Translations under genes and position numbers: made by a program
Virus record (IMG/VR): IMGVR_UViG_3300034198_016947
Coordinates: 1-61,258 of that record
Strand: one strand, 5' to 3'
DNA from: a virus
Length of the DNA: 61,258 nt
Shown here: positions 1 to 9,173 of the stretch, in pieces
How the letters are laid out: every line of letters begins with the position of its first letter
Numbering within the stretch: the first letter of the stretch is position 1
Notes under the pieces: generated by a model
Told to the model about the DNA's origin: nothing
The model's input: only the letters and a program-made list of their open reading frames with translations
The model's database searches: none

Positions 1-87
1 GCTGAAGATGGTACCCTCCGTTTACGGTCTGCTGAAAATGTCCTCATAGAGCCTCAGAGTAATGACATCGGAGGTACAGGTCAGCAA
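1..87. repeat. 87-bp direct terminal repeat, left copy
   Basis: Bases 1-87 are identical to 61172-61258. The reading frame of the tail-fibre gene continues exactly across the join, which shows the molecule is circular or circularly permuted. The short length fits an assembler overlap better than a physical terminal repeat, but the sequence alone cannot decide. Confidence 0.95.
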
Positions 88-1341
88 GGTACTGTTTCCT
101 TAGGTACTTCTGCTCACAAAGACATCACCGTAGACGCTTACACATTGGCGTTCAAGATACGGTCAGCCCTCTCCCTCATTAATGCTGTTTCATCCACACC
201 CGTTAACCCTGACTTCCTCAAAATAGCCTACTCGTCAGTAACGGGAAGCGGGGACAGAACTCTGTCTCTGGATTTGCTCAACGCTGACAGGCAGTTGACA
301 GTCTCTGATAGCGGTAGGGTAGCAGTTACTGACGCCGCTGGCAGCAACGCCAACATCACGCAACTGACTGGACTGACGACAGCTTTGTCCGTCTCCCAGG
401 GTGGTACTGGTCAAACTACCACGACCTTAGCGACTAAGGCGCTTCTTGAAGGTGCCACCTCAGAGACGTATGCCGCTAACCAGAATCAGATTCTTGGTGT
501 CAACGCGGCTGGTACTGGTATCGAATGGAAGACGGCAGGTAGCGGGATAGTCGAGACCATTTCTGTTAGTGCTCCTCTTACCATCAATAACACCGTTCCT
601 GCTTTCCCTTCTCTCAGCTTACCCTCTGCTACCAGTAGTCAGAACGGCTACTTGACTTCTGCCGACTGGACTACGTTCAATAACAAGGCAGACGCCCTAC
701 CAGGAGGAGGCACAGCTGGTACCTTCCTCCGCGGCGATAACACCTGGTCAGTCATCAACACTGACAATGTCAGCGAGCTAGCTGGTGCTACTAATAAGTT
801 CTTTACTGATGGTCGCGCCCAATCAGCAGTCGTGGTACAAGTACTCAGTAGCATTGACACTACCCATAGCCCCAGTAGTAGTGCAGTTATTACTCAGCTT
901 GGTTTCAAAGAAAACACCATCGCACCAGGTACTACCTCCCAATACTGGAGAGGGGACAAGTCCTGGCGGACGCTGAATACTGACGTAGTACCGGAAGGGA
1001 CCGCTCAGTACTTTACTGCACAAAGAGTTAGAGACGCTGCTATCGTCCAGACGGTCTCATCTGGGGACACTACTCACAGTCCGTCCGCCGATGCTATCAA
1101 GACCTACGTCGACAATTCTGTTTCTGCCGGCATGTCAGCTACTGATTGGACGACGGGAACGAGCATTGAAATTACTCATGGCTTTGGTACTAGAGACGTA
1201 ATGGTAAGCATCTATGAGAAAGATGCCCCGTACGCTGAACTTTACGTTGACAAAGTAGAACGAACTGATACTACTAAAGTGACCCTTACAGCTAGCGTAG
1301 CTCCTCCAGCTACTGGCTGGCGGGTACTAGTGCGAAGGTAA
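1..1341 (+). CDS. Tail fibre protein, C-terminal part (gene starts at 61067)
   Basis: This is the 3' part of a gene whose TTG start is at 61067; joined across the circle it encodes about 481 residues. Seen: the fibre motif GGTGQTT, two copies of an FLRGDNTWS/YWRGDKSWR-type motif, and the phrase SADWTTFNNKA, all common in phage tail fibres and baseplate-attached shaft proteins. The C-terminus is a compact domain rich in aromatic and charged residues. It is the first of four consecutive fibre genes, which together probably form the receptor-binding apparatus. An ATG at 145 is internal, because the frame is open from base 1 and the far end of the window supplies the true 5' end. Confidence 0.85.
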   Translation, partial: AEDGTLRLRSAENVLIEPQSNDIGGTGQQGTVSLGTSAHKDITVDAYTLAFKIRSALSLINAVSSTPVNPDFLKIAYSSVTGSGDRTLSLDLLNADRQLTVSDSGRVAVTDAAGSNANITQLTGLTTALSVSQGGTGQTTTTLATKALLEGATSETYAANQNQILGVNAAGTGIEWKTAGSGIVETISVSAPLTINNTVPAFPSLSLPSATSSQNGYLTSADWTTFNNKADALPGGGTAGTFLRGDNTWSVINTDNVSELAGATNKFFTDGRAQSAVVVQVLSSIDTTHSPSSSAVITQLGFKENTIAPGTTSQYWRGDKSWRTLNTDVVPEGTAQYFTAQRVRDAAIVQTVSSGDTTHSPSADAIKTYVDNSVSAGMSATDWTTGTSIEITHGFGTRDVMVSIYEKDAPYAELYVDKVERTDTTKVTLTASVAPPATGWRVLVRR

Positions 1342-1393
1342 TTATAGGACGAGAGTCCCGCAACAAGGGCAGCAACCCTAAAAGGAAGTAATC

Positions 1394-3508
1394 ATGAAGA
1401 TTTTTGGCTCCATCAAAGAACTAGTAGCGGCGGTCTTTAGAAAAGACGCTTTCGAGATTACTCTCCGCCCTAACCAATCCATCACATACACAGCAGCTAG
1501 GGATGTTCAACTCCCGCCTCAGAATGCAGATGTAGTACTGGTTAGCGCCTCCGGCAATCAGACTCTTACTGATAAGATAATTGATGGGGACCTAAATACC
1601 CTTCAAGACATTTCAGTCGAGAGCTTGAAAACAGTCCTTGCTGACGCTGATAAGGCCCTAGTAAGAGACGGTAGTGGTATGGTAACTTCGGCTAAGATTG
1701 CCAACGTCAATGTTGATGCAGCTGCAGCTATCGCCTACAGCAAACTGTCGCTGGCCAATAGCATCGTCAATACTGACATCGCTTCAGCTGCTGGCATTGT
1801 AGATACGAAATTAGCCACCATCTCAGCGGCAGGCAAAGTAGCCAACTCAGCTACTACCGCTACATCAGCAAATACAGCTTCTGCTATTGTAGCTAGGGAT
1901 GCTAGCGGTAACTTTTCTGCTGGTACAGTGACTGCTACCTCCTTCAGTGGGCCGCTGACAAGCTCTGCTATTAGTGGCGCTACCTCAGTCAGCTATGCCT
2001 CTACTACAGCAGCCGCTGGTAGCACTGTCACACCGATAGCAGACAGGCCGATTATCGTCCTTACTACGGCTCCTTCTACTACAATCAATGCTCTAGCCAA
2101 CTCAGCTGCCGGTAAGCAAGTTGTTCTCATCAATAACGGTCTTGGCGACTTGACCATCAATAACAACTCGGGTAGTCCGGCTTCGTCGGGCATCTTTACC
2201 GGAACGGGTACCGCGTTCACCTTCAAGTCGAATGCTGCCATTACGCTCACTTATAGTAGCGACCTTTCTCGGTGGGTACTCACTGGCGGGGCTGGAGGAG
2301 GTAGCGGCGAGGCTGTTGTTACTTCTGTCAACGGAGCCGCTTCGGGATATGCTGTAGGTACTCCAGTTTATTTCAGCAGCGGGTCAGTGTCTCCTGCTGA
2401 TGCTTCAGCAGCAAACACTGCAGAAGTGGTAGGACTCGTTCAAAGCGAACCAAGCAGTGGACTATATAAAGTTGTCACCTACGGACTGATAACCGGTGTA
2501 CCGGCTAGTGCATTTGACACTGGTAGCTATCCAGCTTCATTTGGTGAGGTAGTCTTCCTGTCACCGACGACAGGCAAGTTGACTATCTCTGAACCAAATA
2601 CTATTGGCGACGTCAGTATCCCACTTGGTGTTTACATCTCTACCGGTGCTATTTATGTAGCAGTGAAGAGAGGCGTAGTTATTGGTGGTACTAACGCACG
2701 TACTGAGCTGACATTAGCGTCCGCTTCGACTACGAATATCTTCAACGCTCAGACTCCTACCCTGTATCAAGCCGGTGAACTCACTGGCTGGGTCAAGTTG
2801 GGGAATAGCCAGAAGTTCTACTTCAGGGCTCCTTTCGCTCAGAACGGTGCAGAAACAAACTGGAATATTTCTCCTAGCTACGTCGGCGACACGCCGCCAG
2901 CTGGCTTCTCGCTGCAAATGTCGTCTGCCGGCGTCATCTCGATTACCTGTCCGTCGTTTGCTGGCGTTGGTCTGGTGAATTATGCGTTGAACGCCCCAGC
3001 AGTCGGAGCTACGTTCCCTCTGGAGATAAGTGCCCTTAGAATTACTCAGGACACTATAGCTGCTGCCCGCCTTCCAGTGGTAGTACCTGGCACTAGTGCT
3101 GGCGTAGTAGCTGCTGCTGGTTTACCTGGCAACACTACGGGCAGTGCGATTGCTGCAGGGTATGTAGGAGAGAGTGCTACCAATACCGGAAACAATTCAT
3201 CGGTTTCTACCGTTACCAATCTAAGTTCTCATGCACTTTCTGCTGGGATTTATTTATTAATCGGACAATGTTGGACAACAGCAGCAACGGCAGGTTGGCG
3301 AGCAGTTGTTTCTATCAGCACAACTAACGCCACCATTGATACTAATTACCGATTGCAGGCCACAATGTCTACGGCCACTAATCCTCAAAGTGTGACTATC
3401 AGTCGTGTAATTCAAACAACCGGACAGCCCGTTTATCTTGTTGGGTCAGGGCCAGATGGTTCAATAAACTTTGGTAATTACAACTTTATATACATTAGAA
3501 TTGCATAG
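1394..3508 (+). CDS. Tail fibre protein, 704 aa
   Basis: The start follows AAAGGAAGTAATC, a good ribosome-binding site. The N-terminal third is Ala/Ser/Thr rich and has the typical fibre phrases NQTLTDKIIDGD and AAIAYSKLSLANSIVNTDI, found in many phage tail fibres as triple-helical shaft segments. The middle contains a short beta-rich stretch (VGTPVYFSSGSVSPADAS) seen in fibre adhesin modules. The C-terminus is again beta-rich with no enzymatic motif. It probably forms part of the host-recognition fibre. No chaperone gene is recognised next to it. Confidence 0.8.
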   Translation: MKIFGSIKELVAAVFRKDAFEITLRPNQSITYTAARDVQLPPQNADVVLVSASGNQTLTDKIIDGDLNTLQDISVESLKTVLADADKALVRDGSGMVTSAKIANVNVDAAAAIAYSKLSLANSIVNTDIASAAGIVDTKLATISAAGKVANSATTATSANTASAIVARDASGNFSAGTVTATSFSGPLTSSAISGATSVSYASTTAAAGSTVTPIADRPIIVLTTAPSTTINALANSAAGKQVVLINNGLGDLTINNNSGSPASSGIFTGTGTAFTFKSNAAITLTYSSDLSRWVLTGGAGGGSGEAVVTSVNGAASGYAVGTPVYFSSGSVSPADASAANTAEVVGLVQSEPSSGLYKVVTYGLITGVPASAFDTGSYPASFGEVVFLSPTTGKLTISEPNTIGDVSIPLGVYISTGAIYVAVKRGVVIGGTNARTELTLASASTTNIFNAQTPTLYQAGELTGWVKLGNSQKFYFRAPFAQNGAETNWNISPSYVGDTPPAGFSLQMSSAGVISITCPSFAGVGLVNYALNAPAVGATFPLEISALRITQDTIAAARLPVVVPGTSAGVVAAAGLPGNTTGSAIAAGYVGESATNTGNNSSVSTVTNLSSHALSAGIYLLIGQCWTTAATAGWRAVVSISTTNATIDTNYRLQATMSTATNPQSVTISRVIQTTGQPVYLVGSGPDGSINFGNYNFIYIRIA

Positions 3509-3523
3509 GCTTACTAATGAAAA

Positions 3524-3541
3524 CCTCCGACCCATCGGAGG
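3524..3541 (+). promoter_or_regulatory. Perfect hairpin after fibre gene
   Basis: CCTCCGA and TCGGAGG form a 7-bp perfect stem with a CCCA loop just after the stop at 3508. No T-run follows, so it is either a weak terminator or an RNA 3'-end stabiliser. Confidence 0.55.
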
Positions 3542-3630
3542 GGACTAGTAGGCGTAAACGGGTCCTCGATAGTAGCTGGCGCGACTATCCAGGCCCCTTT
3601 CAAGAAATTAGATAACACACAAAGGGGAGT

Positions 3631-3680
3631 CTATACTCACAGCTAGAATTATGCTAGGTTAGTATAGGCTACCCGTCACA
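3631..3680 (+). promoter_or_regulatory. Intergenic hairpin element, GTTAGTATAGGCT family
   Basis: ATACTCAC (3633-3640) pairs imperfectly with GTTAGTAT (3658-3665). CTAG/CTAG pairs inside, and the tail AGGCTACCCGTCAC follows. The right arm and tail are nearly identical to the minus-strand element near 32.19 kb and related to those at 36.19 and 60.85 kb. Function is unknown; it may be an RNA-processing site, attenuator or regulatory site. Confidence 0.5.
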
Positions 3681-3693
3681 GGAGCGCAGCGAC

Positions 3694-4641
3694 ATGACTA
3701 CAGTAAGCACCCTCGGTACCTACGGAGACTCTTCAGGAAGTCCCCTGATGTTCCGGAATAAGCTAATCAACGGGGATATGCGAATTGACCAGCGAAATGC
3801 TGGGTCAGCGCAAACATTCACCGCAGCTGCCGCTCTTGCCTATTCGGTAGACCGGTGGTACGGGTATTGCACCGGAGCAAACGTAACTGGCCAGCGAGTG
3901 GCGGGAAGTGCAAATACTCAATATCGATATCAATTTACCGGAGCAGGAAGTGTTACTGCAATTGGTTTTGGACAGAGAATTGAGGCTGCTAACGCCTACT
4001 CCCTAGCCGGTCAAATCGCAACGCTATCTGTTGACCTTTCGAACTCTTTACTAACCACGGTGACCTGGACAGCATACTACGCTAATACAGCCGATACATT
4101 TGGCACGCTTGCCTCACCTACTAGAACACAAATTGCTACTGGTACCTTCACGGTATCTAGTACGCTCACGCGCTACACAACAAACATCAGCGTACCTAGC
4201 GCAGCAACCACTGGTATTGAAATTGTCTTTACTGTTGGTGCTCAGACTTCCGGTACTTGGGTGATTGGCAACGTACAGTTAGAGGCAGGAAGTACAGCTA
4301 CCCCTTTTGAGCAGCGTCCGATTGGTATGGAACTGGCACTGTGTCAGAGGTATTATTATCGCTTTGTTCCAACAAACGGAACTCATGTGTTTATAGATAC
4401 AATAGTTGGTACCGGTACTAATCCAATGGCAAATGTGTTTTATCCGGTAACAATGAGAACATTCCCTGGTTCTTCATCGATTATTGGAAGCCCTGTATTA
4501 AATGGATGCACTGGCTTAGCCATATCAGTACCTAATCCATATAATGCTGTTTTAAACGTGACTAGCAACACAGGCACATCGGGACGTTTATACGTTCTTT
4601 TTAATTCAACATCAGGATTCGACGTATCCGCCGAACTATAA
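3694..4641 (+). CDS. Receptor-binding tail fibre or tip protein, 315 aa
   Basis: Near the N-terminus is the phrase FRNKLINGDMRIDQRNAG, a known signature of phage tail-fibre and collar carbohydrate-binding modules (N-G-D-x-x-x-x-Q-R). A central jelly-roll-like region ends in VQLEAGSTATPFEQRP, the standard end of that module, followed by a variable C-terminal domain of about 100 residues. A ribosome-binding site (AGGAG) lies 9 bases before the ATG. The A/T-rich 3' part differs in base use from its neighbours, which suggests an exchanged host-range tip. Confidence 0.8.
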   Translation: MTTVSTLGTYGDSSGSPLMFRNKLINGDMRIDQRNAGSAQTFTAAAALAYSVDRWYGYCTGANVTGQRVAGSANTQYRYQFTGAGSVTAIGFGQRIEAANAYSLAGQIATLSVDLSNSLLTTVTWTAYYANTADTFGTLASPTRTQIATGTFTVSSTLTRYTTNISVPSAATTGIEIVFTVGAQTSGTWVIGNVQLEAGSTATPFEQRPIGMELALCQRYYYRFVPTNGTHVFIDTIVGTGTNPMANVFYPVTMRTFPGSSSIIGSPVLNGCTGLAISVPNPYNAVLNVTSNTGTSGRLYVLFNSTSGFDVSAEL

Positions 4642-4675
4642 TATACTTCTCACACTCTGAAAGGAGTTTTATAAA

Positions 4676-4738
4676 ATGTCTACAAGTGCTTTAGCAATCC
4701 CATCCTGGGCTTTCTTCATCAGCCAAAGGAGCAACTAA
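4676..4738 (+). CDS. 20-residue leader peptide before fibre gene
   Basis: A strong AAAGGAG precedes ATG and a 20-codon frame that ends one base before the next gene's ATG. The ribosome-binding site of the downstream fibre gene (GGAG) lies inside its last codons, so translation is probably coupled. The peptide has no recognisable domain. It starts MSTSA, much like MTSSA of the next gene, so it could be a remnant of a duplicated fibre start. Confidence 0.5.
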   Translation: MSTSALAIPSWAFFISQRSN

Positions 4739-4739
4739 G

Positions 4740-6605
4740 ATGACATCGAGTGCTTTCACACCAGCCGTCTTGACCGTCCCCTCTACCGGAGGGGGCACGG
4801 GACAGGGTGAACTAAATATAGTAACGAACTCCATCGCTGCCGCTGATACCACGGGGTGGACGGGTGCTGGACGCAGTACGGGAGGCGGACCTCTTTCTCC
4901 TACTATCGGTACCTACTTCACAGTAACAGCCGGCAACAGTGGAGAAGGCTCCCTCTCTGGCGCGTACGCCAGCCTGACGTTGCCTTCCAGCCTTCAGAAC
5001 AAGAAGCTGAAAGTAGAATTCTACTTCACTTCGTCTACGGACGTTTACTACGTTTCGGTGAGAAAAGCTGGTGTCAGGGTGCCTCTGTCTACAGATAGTG
5101 TTGGAGCTACTGCCTTACCAACCTCTACTACCGGCAAGTTTGTCGCTTACTTTGACACTGACAACAGTGGTAGCTGGACTGTCCATCTCACCCGTGTTAC
5201 TGGAAGTGGAAGCTCCCTCCAATTTACTAACGTGGTCGTAGGCCCAGGAATCCAACCCCAAGGTGCTGTGGTAGGTGAGTGGACTAGTTACACTCCTACG
5301 TTCTCTGGGTTTGGTACTGTTACTACTCAAAATTTTCTCTGGAGGAGAGTAGGAGACTCGATTCAAATCGAAGGTACCTTTCAGGCAGGAACTGTTGCTG
5401 CTACAGCAGCGTCTATTACTCTACCACTGTCATTTACCTACTCTAAGTTTCCTAATGCAAATGGCTGGGGTACCTCAGTAGGGCACTACAACAACAATCA
5501 AACAACTTCCGGTATAGTTCTGGCTGCAGCGGCTGGTGGTAATTTACTCAACTTTGCTGGGGCTGGAACAACAACAGTAACTGCAACAGGAACGACTGTA
5601 GCTGGTGCCAGTAGCGGTGTGGTGACACTTTTTGCTCAAGTTCCAATTGACCAATGGGCAGGCTCCGGTACCGTCCAACTCGCTCAGAATGATGTAGAGT
5701 ACGCGTACAATACTAGTGGACTTACTACAGCTGGTGGTTCTAATACTCTTGCGTTTGGCTACGGCCCGGCGGGAGCTGTGTTAGGGTCTATTGCATCTAC
5801 TACTCAGGCGACCAGCTATACCACCATGCGTGTCAGATTTCAGACACCTATACAGGCCGGGGATTCCATTGTTGTTGAATTTGATGGTGGTCAAAATCAG
5901 TGGATGCCAGCACCAAACCGGTCCCCTTGGATAATTAATAACGCAGCTGTATACGGAGTACAGGCTGTTCCTGTATTTGGAAGTTTGACCGATGTTGATG
6001 TTCTTTTTGGTAACTCCGGACAGCAGAGTTTAGGAGCAACGACTTACGGCTCAAGCGGCTCAGCCTGGTCAAATATATCTACATGGAAGTGGAGGGTAAG
6101 GAAGTCCTCAGCGGGTGCTGCTGTCGGCGTTGGCCTGGTGGCCAAGGATTCGGCTGGTCTCTTACCTGCTTACAACACCAACCTAGACGATGCTACAGCT
6201 ACTAGGCTGGGATTGAAACAGTATCTAGGAAGCGGTAGCTATGTAGGCGGAGCAGCACCAACTATTACACTAACAGCTGGTGGAGGTACACTATCTAGTT
6301 ACCGTTCAGTATGTGTGCCGTATCAGTGTCAAGATGGTACATGGAGACTAAAGTTTAATATTTACGGTAACCTATCATCCTTACCCAGAACGACTGTTCA
6401 ATACTCAATTACCGGAGTGGTGTTTATTTCGAGCACATCACAAGCAGTTGCTGGGTTTGTGTCGGGAACCACCGTACCACCACGAGCTGGGTGTGATAGC
6501 GGGGCAGCGACTGTTACGCTAGACTTCGCGTCAACAACGACTACCAGTGCCTCGGTTAGTGGTGATGTCGAACTGGCTTCCAAACCAACTTGGGCCTACA
6601 GCTAA
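4740..6605 (+). CDS. Tail fibre protein, 621 aa
   Basis: A Gly/Ser/Thr-rich beta protein. The N-terminal half holds a carbohydrate-binding-like sandwich (about residues 25-170) that ends at a proline/glycine boundary (GPGIQPQGAVVGEWTSYTP). GEWTSYTPTFSGFGT is a phrase common in fibre proteins that bind polysaccharide. A second sandwich follows, then a C-terminal domain. No lyase or hydrolase catalytic motif is evident. It is the last of the fibre block and abuts the following lipoprotein gene (TAA directly before GTG). Confidence 0.8.
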   Translation: MTSSAFTPAVLTVPSTGGGTGQGELNIVTNSIAAADTTGWTGAGRSTGGGPLSPTIGTYFTVTAGNSGEGSLSGAYASLTLPSSLQNKKLKVEFYFTSSTDVYYVSVRKAGVRVPLSTDSVGATALPTSTTGKFVAYFDTDNSGSWTVHLTRVTGSGSSLQFTNVVVGPGIQPQGAVVGEWTSYTPTFSGFGTVTTQNFLWRRVGDSIQIEGTFQAGTVAATAASITLPLSFTYSKFPNANGWGTSVGHYNNNQTTSGIVLAAAAGGNLLNFAGAGTTTVTATGTTVAGASSGVVTLFAQVPIDQWAGSGTVQLAQNDVEYAYNTSGLTTAGGSNTLAFGYGPAGAVLGSIASTTQATSYTTMRVRFQTPIQAGDSIVVEFDGGQNQWMPAPNRSPWIINNAAVYGVQAVPVFGSLTDVDVLFGNSGQQSLGATTYGSSGSAWSNISTWKWRVRKSSAGAAVGVGLVAKDSAGLLPAYNTNLDDATATRLGLKQYLGSGSYVGGAAPTITLTAGGGTLSSYRSVCVPYQCQDGTWRLKFNIYGNLSSLPRTTVQYSITGVVFISSTSQAVAGFVSGTTVPPRAGCDSGAATVTLDFASTTTTSASVSGDVELASKPTWAYS

Positions 6606-7460
6606 GTGAGAACTGCCTGGACATTGTTACTCTTCCTGCTCATATCAGCGGTCCTCGTGACCGCCTGTGGGCGGGATTCTCTTTCCTCCTCGGACAGGGA
6701 CCTCCTACAAGCGGAGTACAATACCAGACTGAACGAGCTACGTACTGCCTCCCTGGGACACACAGCCGGATGGCCATCAGATAATGAATGTGATGGGGCA
6801 TTATGGGCGGGGATTGCCCGTGCTGCTGGAGCAGACTGGGTAAATATCTCAGCTGCTGTGCAACCCGATGGTCGTCCTACCCGTCTCCCGTACGCTGACT
6901 GCGGGCCCGGCGACATGGGGTACAACGGAGGCTCAGCTACCACCATCAGCAACGACATGATAACTGGAATCATGTTGGGGCTATATGCCTCTAATGACTT
7001 CCCTACGACTAAGCGTCTTTGGGACTACGGGTACACCCATAGCTGGATAATGGGCGAACCTAACTGGTACGCGGCTAGAGTCCTTTTACGCCCGAACGGG
7101 ATTACCATGCTAGCCCGGCTTCTCTATTCTACCTCTTCGGGACGCTACGACTACGCTGCTAGATGGAGCGCGGTCATCTACGGTCCAGTCGTTGAGGATT
7201 TTGAAGGTCACTTGCTCCTTCTTGGTCGCTACCTTCAAGCGAAGCTAGGCGGACCCCAGTATGGAATGGAAACATCAGAGTATTTGATGGGTTACTATAA
7301 AGACAGCGATGCCTTAGCTCAGGCGGTTGCTGGGAAGTATTCAGCTGCAGCCCGCCTGTTGTTGGGTCCTTACAAGTCGCCGACTTACGTTCGGGGACAC
7401 GAAAGCTACCCACTCGTACATTGGCTAATGGCAGCTAAAATAGTCCTCGACAGTCAGTGA
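6606..7460 (+). CDS. Secreted lipoprotein of unknown function, 284 aa
   Basis: GTG start immediately after the preceding stop. A hydrophobic signal (about residues 5-20) ends in the lipobox LVTAC, so the mature protein is probably lipidated at Cys21 and held in the membrane. The remainder is Trp/Tyr-rich and helical, with no catalytic motif I recognise. It resembles whole-domain enzymes of the alpha/alpha toroid type only in composition. It lies between the fibres and the holin candidate, so a role in lysis, envelope remodelling or superinfection exclusion is possible but unproven. Confidence 0.75.
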   Translation: MRTAWTLLLFLLISAVLVTACGRDSLSSSDRDLLQAEYNTRLNELRTASLGHTAGWPSDNECDGALWAGIARAAGADWVNISAAVQPDGRPTRLPYADCGPGDMGYNGGSATTISNDMITGIMLGLYASNDFPTTKRLWDYGYTHSWIMGEPNWYAARVLLRPNGITMLARLLYSTSSGRYDYAARWSAVIYGPVVEDFEGHLLLLGRYLQAKLGGPQYGMETSEYLMGYYKDSDALAQAVAGKYSAAARLLLGPYKSPTYVRGHESYPLVHWLMAAKIVLDSQ

Positions 7461-7490
7461 CCGGAAAGCCAATACTAACAAGTAAGTATT
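7457..7490. promoter_or_regulatory. Dyad element ATACTAACAAGTAAGTAT
   Basis: An 18-bp dyad (7472-7489) with half-sites ATACTNAC and GTNAGTAT overlaps the stop of the lipoprotein gene. Read on the minus strand, the tail GGCTTTCCGGTCAC matches the family at 3.6, 32.2, 36.2 and 60.9 kb. Here the tail side faces against the direction of the genes, unlike the others. Confidence 0.5.
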
Positions 7491-7516
7491 GACTCTCCTT
7501 CTAGAATCATTAGATA

Positions 7517-7545
7517 TTGACATTAAGTACCAACCGCGGTATTGT
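7517..7545 (+). promoter_or_regulatory. Sigma-70 promoter
   Basis: TTGACA (7517-7522), 17-bp spacer, TATTGT (7540-7545), in the gap before the holin candidate. It probably starts the transcript for lysis and tail-adaptor genes. Confidence 0.75.
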
Positions 7546-7576
7546 AACGGTAGCCATTTAACGGAGCACCCTCACC

Positions 7577-7804
7577 ATGGCTCAAGGACGAGACCTACAA
7601 GAACATCTAGACGAGAGATTTGATAAAATCGACTCTCGTTTAGAGCGCGTTGAATCAAAACTCGACGACCATCTTGCTCGCCTAAGTCGTGCTGAGGCCT
7701 CTGTGGAGTGGCTGAAAGGTCACTCGCGGGTAGTAACAACCATCATTCTGGCCGCGGCTGGGTTCATCGCCTCGATGTGGGCGAATGGGCTTGGTCCGAA
7801 GTAA
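7577..7804 (+). CDS. Holin-like protein with coiled coil and C-terminal membrane segment
   Basis: 75 residues. The first 50 form a charged heptad-type coiled coil (LDERFDKIDSRLERVESKLDDH), followed by one membrane span (about residues 52-70, VVTTIILAAAGFIASMW). This is the layout of the XhlA/haemolysin-type phage holins. The start follows GGAGCACCCTCACC. Being first behind a sigma-70 promoter fits a lysis-timing role. A second membrane protein at 24032 is the alternative holin. Confidence 0.6.
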   Translation: MAQGRDLQEHLDERFDKIDSRLERVESKLDDHLARLSRAEASVEWLKGHSRVVTTIILAAAGFIASMWANGLGPK

Positions 7805-7820
7805 CTAGGAGATATTACAG

Positions 7821-8153
7821 ATGAAACTAGGCAAAGGTAAACTGGGCAAGCTGGCGATGCCAAAGCGCGACGAAGTCGACATGGCGGAACTCGAACTCGA
7901 AGTCGAGCCCTCAGAAGGCGGCAAAGCTGGCGAGATGATGGCAGAAGAAGGCGCTGAAGAAGTGGACCTCGGCGACGAAGAAGCAGCACCCAAAAGTGAC
8001 GCACTCGCTGACGTTGCTGACGAAGACCTACTCGCTGAAGTGAAAAAGCGCGGGCTGATGACAGCCTTGAGCGAAGAAGCTCCAGCTGAGAAAGCTCGTG
8101 ACAAGGCAGCTGGTGCCGTGGAACAAGAAGACGAAATGTCCGAGTACGCGTAA
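7821..8153 (+). CDS. Small acidic protein, possible virion or assembly factor
   Basis: 110 residues, very rich in Glu, Asp and Ala, with a basic first 15 residues and no cysteine. Start after AGGAGATATTACAG. No domain recognised. Acidic, probably disordered proteins next to adaptor genes are often assembly or chaperone-like factors in podoviruses, but that is inference. Confidence 0.65.
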   Translation: MKLGKGKLGKLAMPKRDEVDMAELELEVEPSEGGKAGEMMAEEGAEEVDLGDEEAAPKSDALADVADEDLLAEVKKRGLMTALSEEAPAEKARDKAAGAVEQEDEMSEYA

Positions 8154-8176
8154 CAACAGTCGCGTAGAGGTGCCCA

Positions 8177-9172
8177 GTGGCAAGACGTCTTTACACAGTA
8201 GCTGAAATAGCTCTGGCAGTGAGAGCCCGCATCGACGAGATGAATAGGGACTCCATCGATACGTCTCGTGACATTTTGCCTGCCTTGAATCGCGCTCTCG
8301 AGTACGCGACGGACATTTACGCCCGCTACTACCCGGACCCCTACATCGGCCACGTAGAGATACCCCTAACCTCTGGCGAGACGGAATACGAACTACCAGA
8401 AGACGTTTACGAAGACCGCTTGGTCAAAGTCGACGTCCGCTACGGTAGTACTTCCGCTTACCAAGACGTACAAAGAATCTCCTATCAAGACATTGCTCTT
8501 TATGAGAGCGATAACATCACCTCGACTCCTTTCTATTATGCCCTCACCGGACGGACAATCAAACTGGTCCCAGCCGGTACCGACCAGTATACTCTCCGCC
8601 TCTGGTATGTAAAGAGTCCCGAGCAGCTAGTTCTCCCTCAAGGTAGAATCACCCTCATAAATACCTCTGGTAGTAATAACTATCTCCTTGTAGAGGGAAT
8701 CGGCGACGAACTAACGACAGAGACTGACCAGCTAGCTAGCTACGTCAATGTCATCAACAGCCGTACGGGAGAAGTCCGCGGTACCCTGCAGGTAGCCTCC
8801 ATCGACGGGAACAAGATTCGTTTTCGTACTATTCCTTCCCGCGGAGTGGACGAACCTGTCCTCGGACGTACTGTGTCTGGGAGTCTAGCTGACGTCAATG
8901 CCCAACGGGACGATTACATCTGTCTCATTACTGGAACTTGTGTCCCGTATCTAGCTTCCCCTACAAGCAACTTCATCATACAGTTTGCTATCGCTGAACT
9001 ATCTCGCCAACTAGGTACCAACTCCACCGAGGAAGAGCAAGTCCTCGCGAAGTTTGAAGACCAGGTGAAGCGTACGTGGGCAGGCCGCGAGCCTACAGCC
9101 CGAGTTGCTAAGCGTAGTAGTGCCTTCGGTGTCCCCTTCCGTAGGTGGATACTGACACAGAAAGGCAACTAG
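8177..9172 (+). CDS. Head-to-tail adaptor (tail tubular A-like) protein
   Basis: 331 residues with a GTG start after AGAGGTGCCCA. The N-terminus is a helical hairpin (MARRLYTVAEIALAVRARI onward) followed by a beta-rich core and another C-terminal helix, the general form of podovirus adaptor/gatekeeper proteins that sit under the portal. The phrase IPLTSGETEYELPEDVYE is typical of this class. It is followed within one base by a conserved small gene and then by the giant nozzle-like gene, as in marine podoviruses. Assignment is by fold pattern and position. Confidence 0.6.
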   Translation: MARRLYTVAEIALAVRARIDEMNRDSIDTSRDILPALNRALEYATDIYARYYPDPYIGHVEIPLTSGETEYELPEDVYEDRLVKVDVRYGSTSAYQDVQRISYQDIALYESDNITSTPFYYALTGRTIKLVPAGTDQYTLRLWYVKSPEQLVLPQGRITLINTSGSNNYLLVEGIGDELTTETDQLASYVNVINSRTGEVRGTLQVASIDGNKIRFRTIPSRGVDEPVLGRTVSGSLADVNAQRDDYICLITGTCVPYLASPTSNFIIQFAIAELSRQLGTNSTEEEQVLAKFEDQVKRTWAGREPTARVAKRSSAFGVPFRRWILTQKGN

Positions 9173-9173
9173 T

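Noticed and set aside
145-1341. Tail fibre starting at ATG 145
   Set aside because: The frame is open from base 1 and continues from a TTG start at 61067 with a good ribosome-binding site, so 145 is internal.
2464-2495. Plus-strand TAAAGTTG...CTGATAAC resembling sigma-28
   Set aside because: Spacing is one base short, the -10 has two mismatches and it lies in the middle of a fibre coding sequence.
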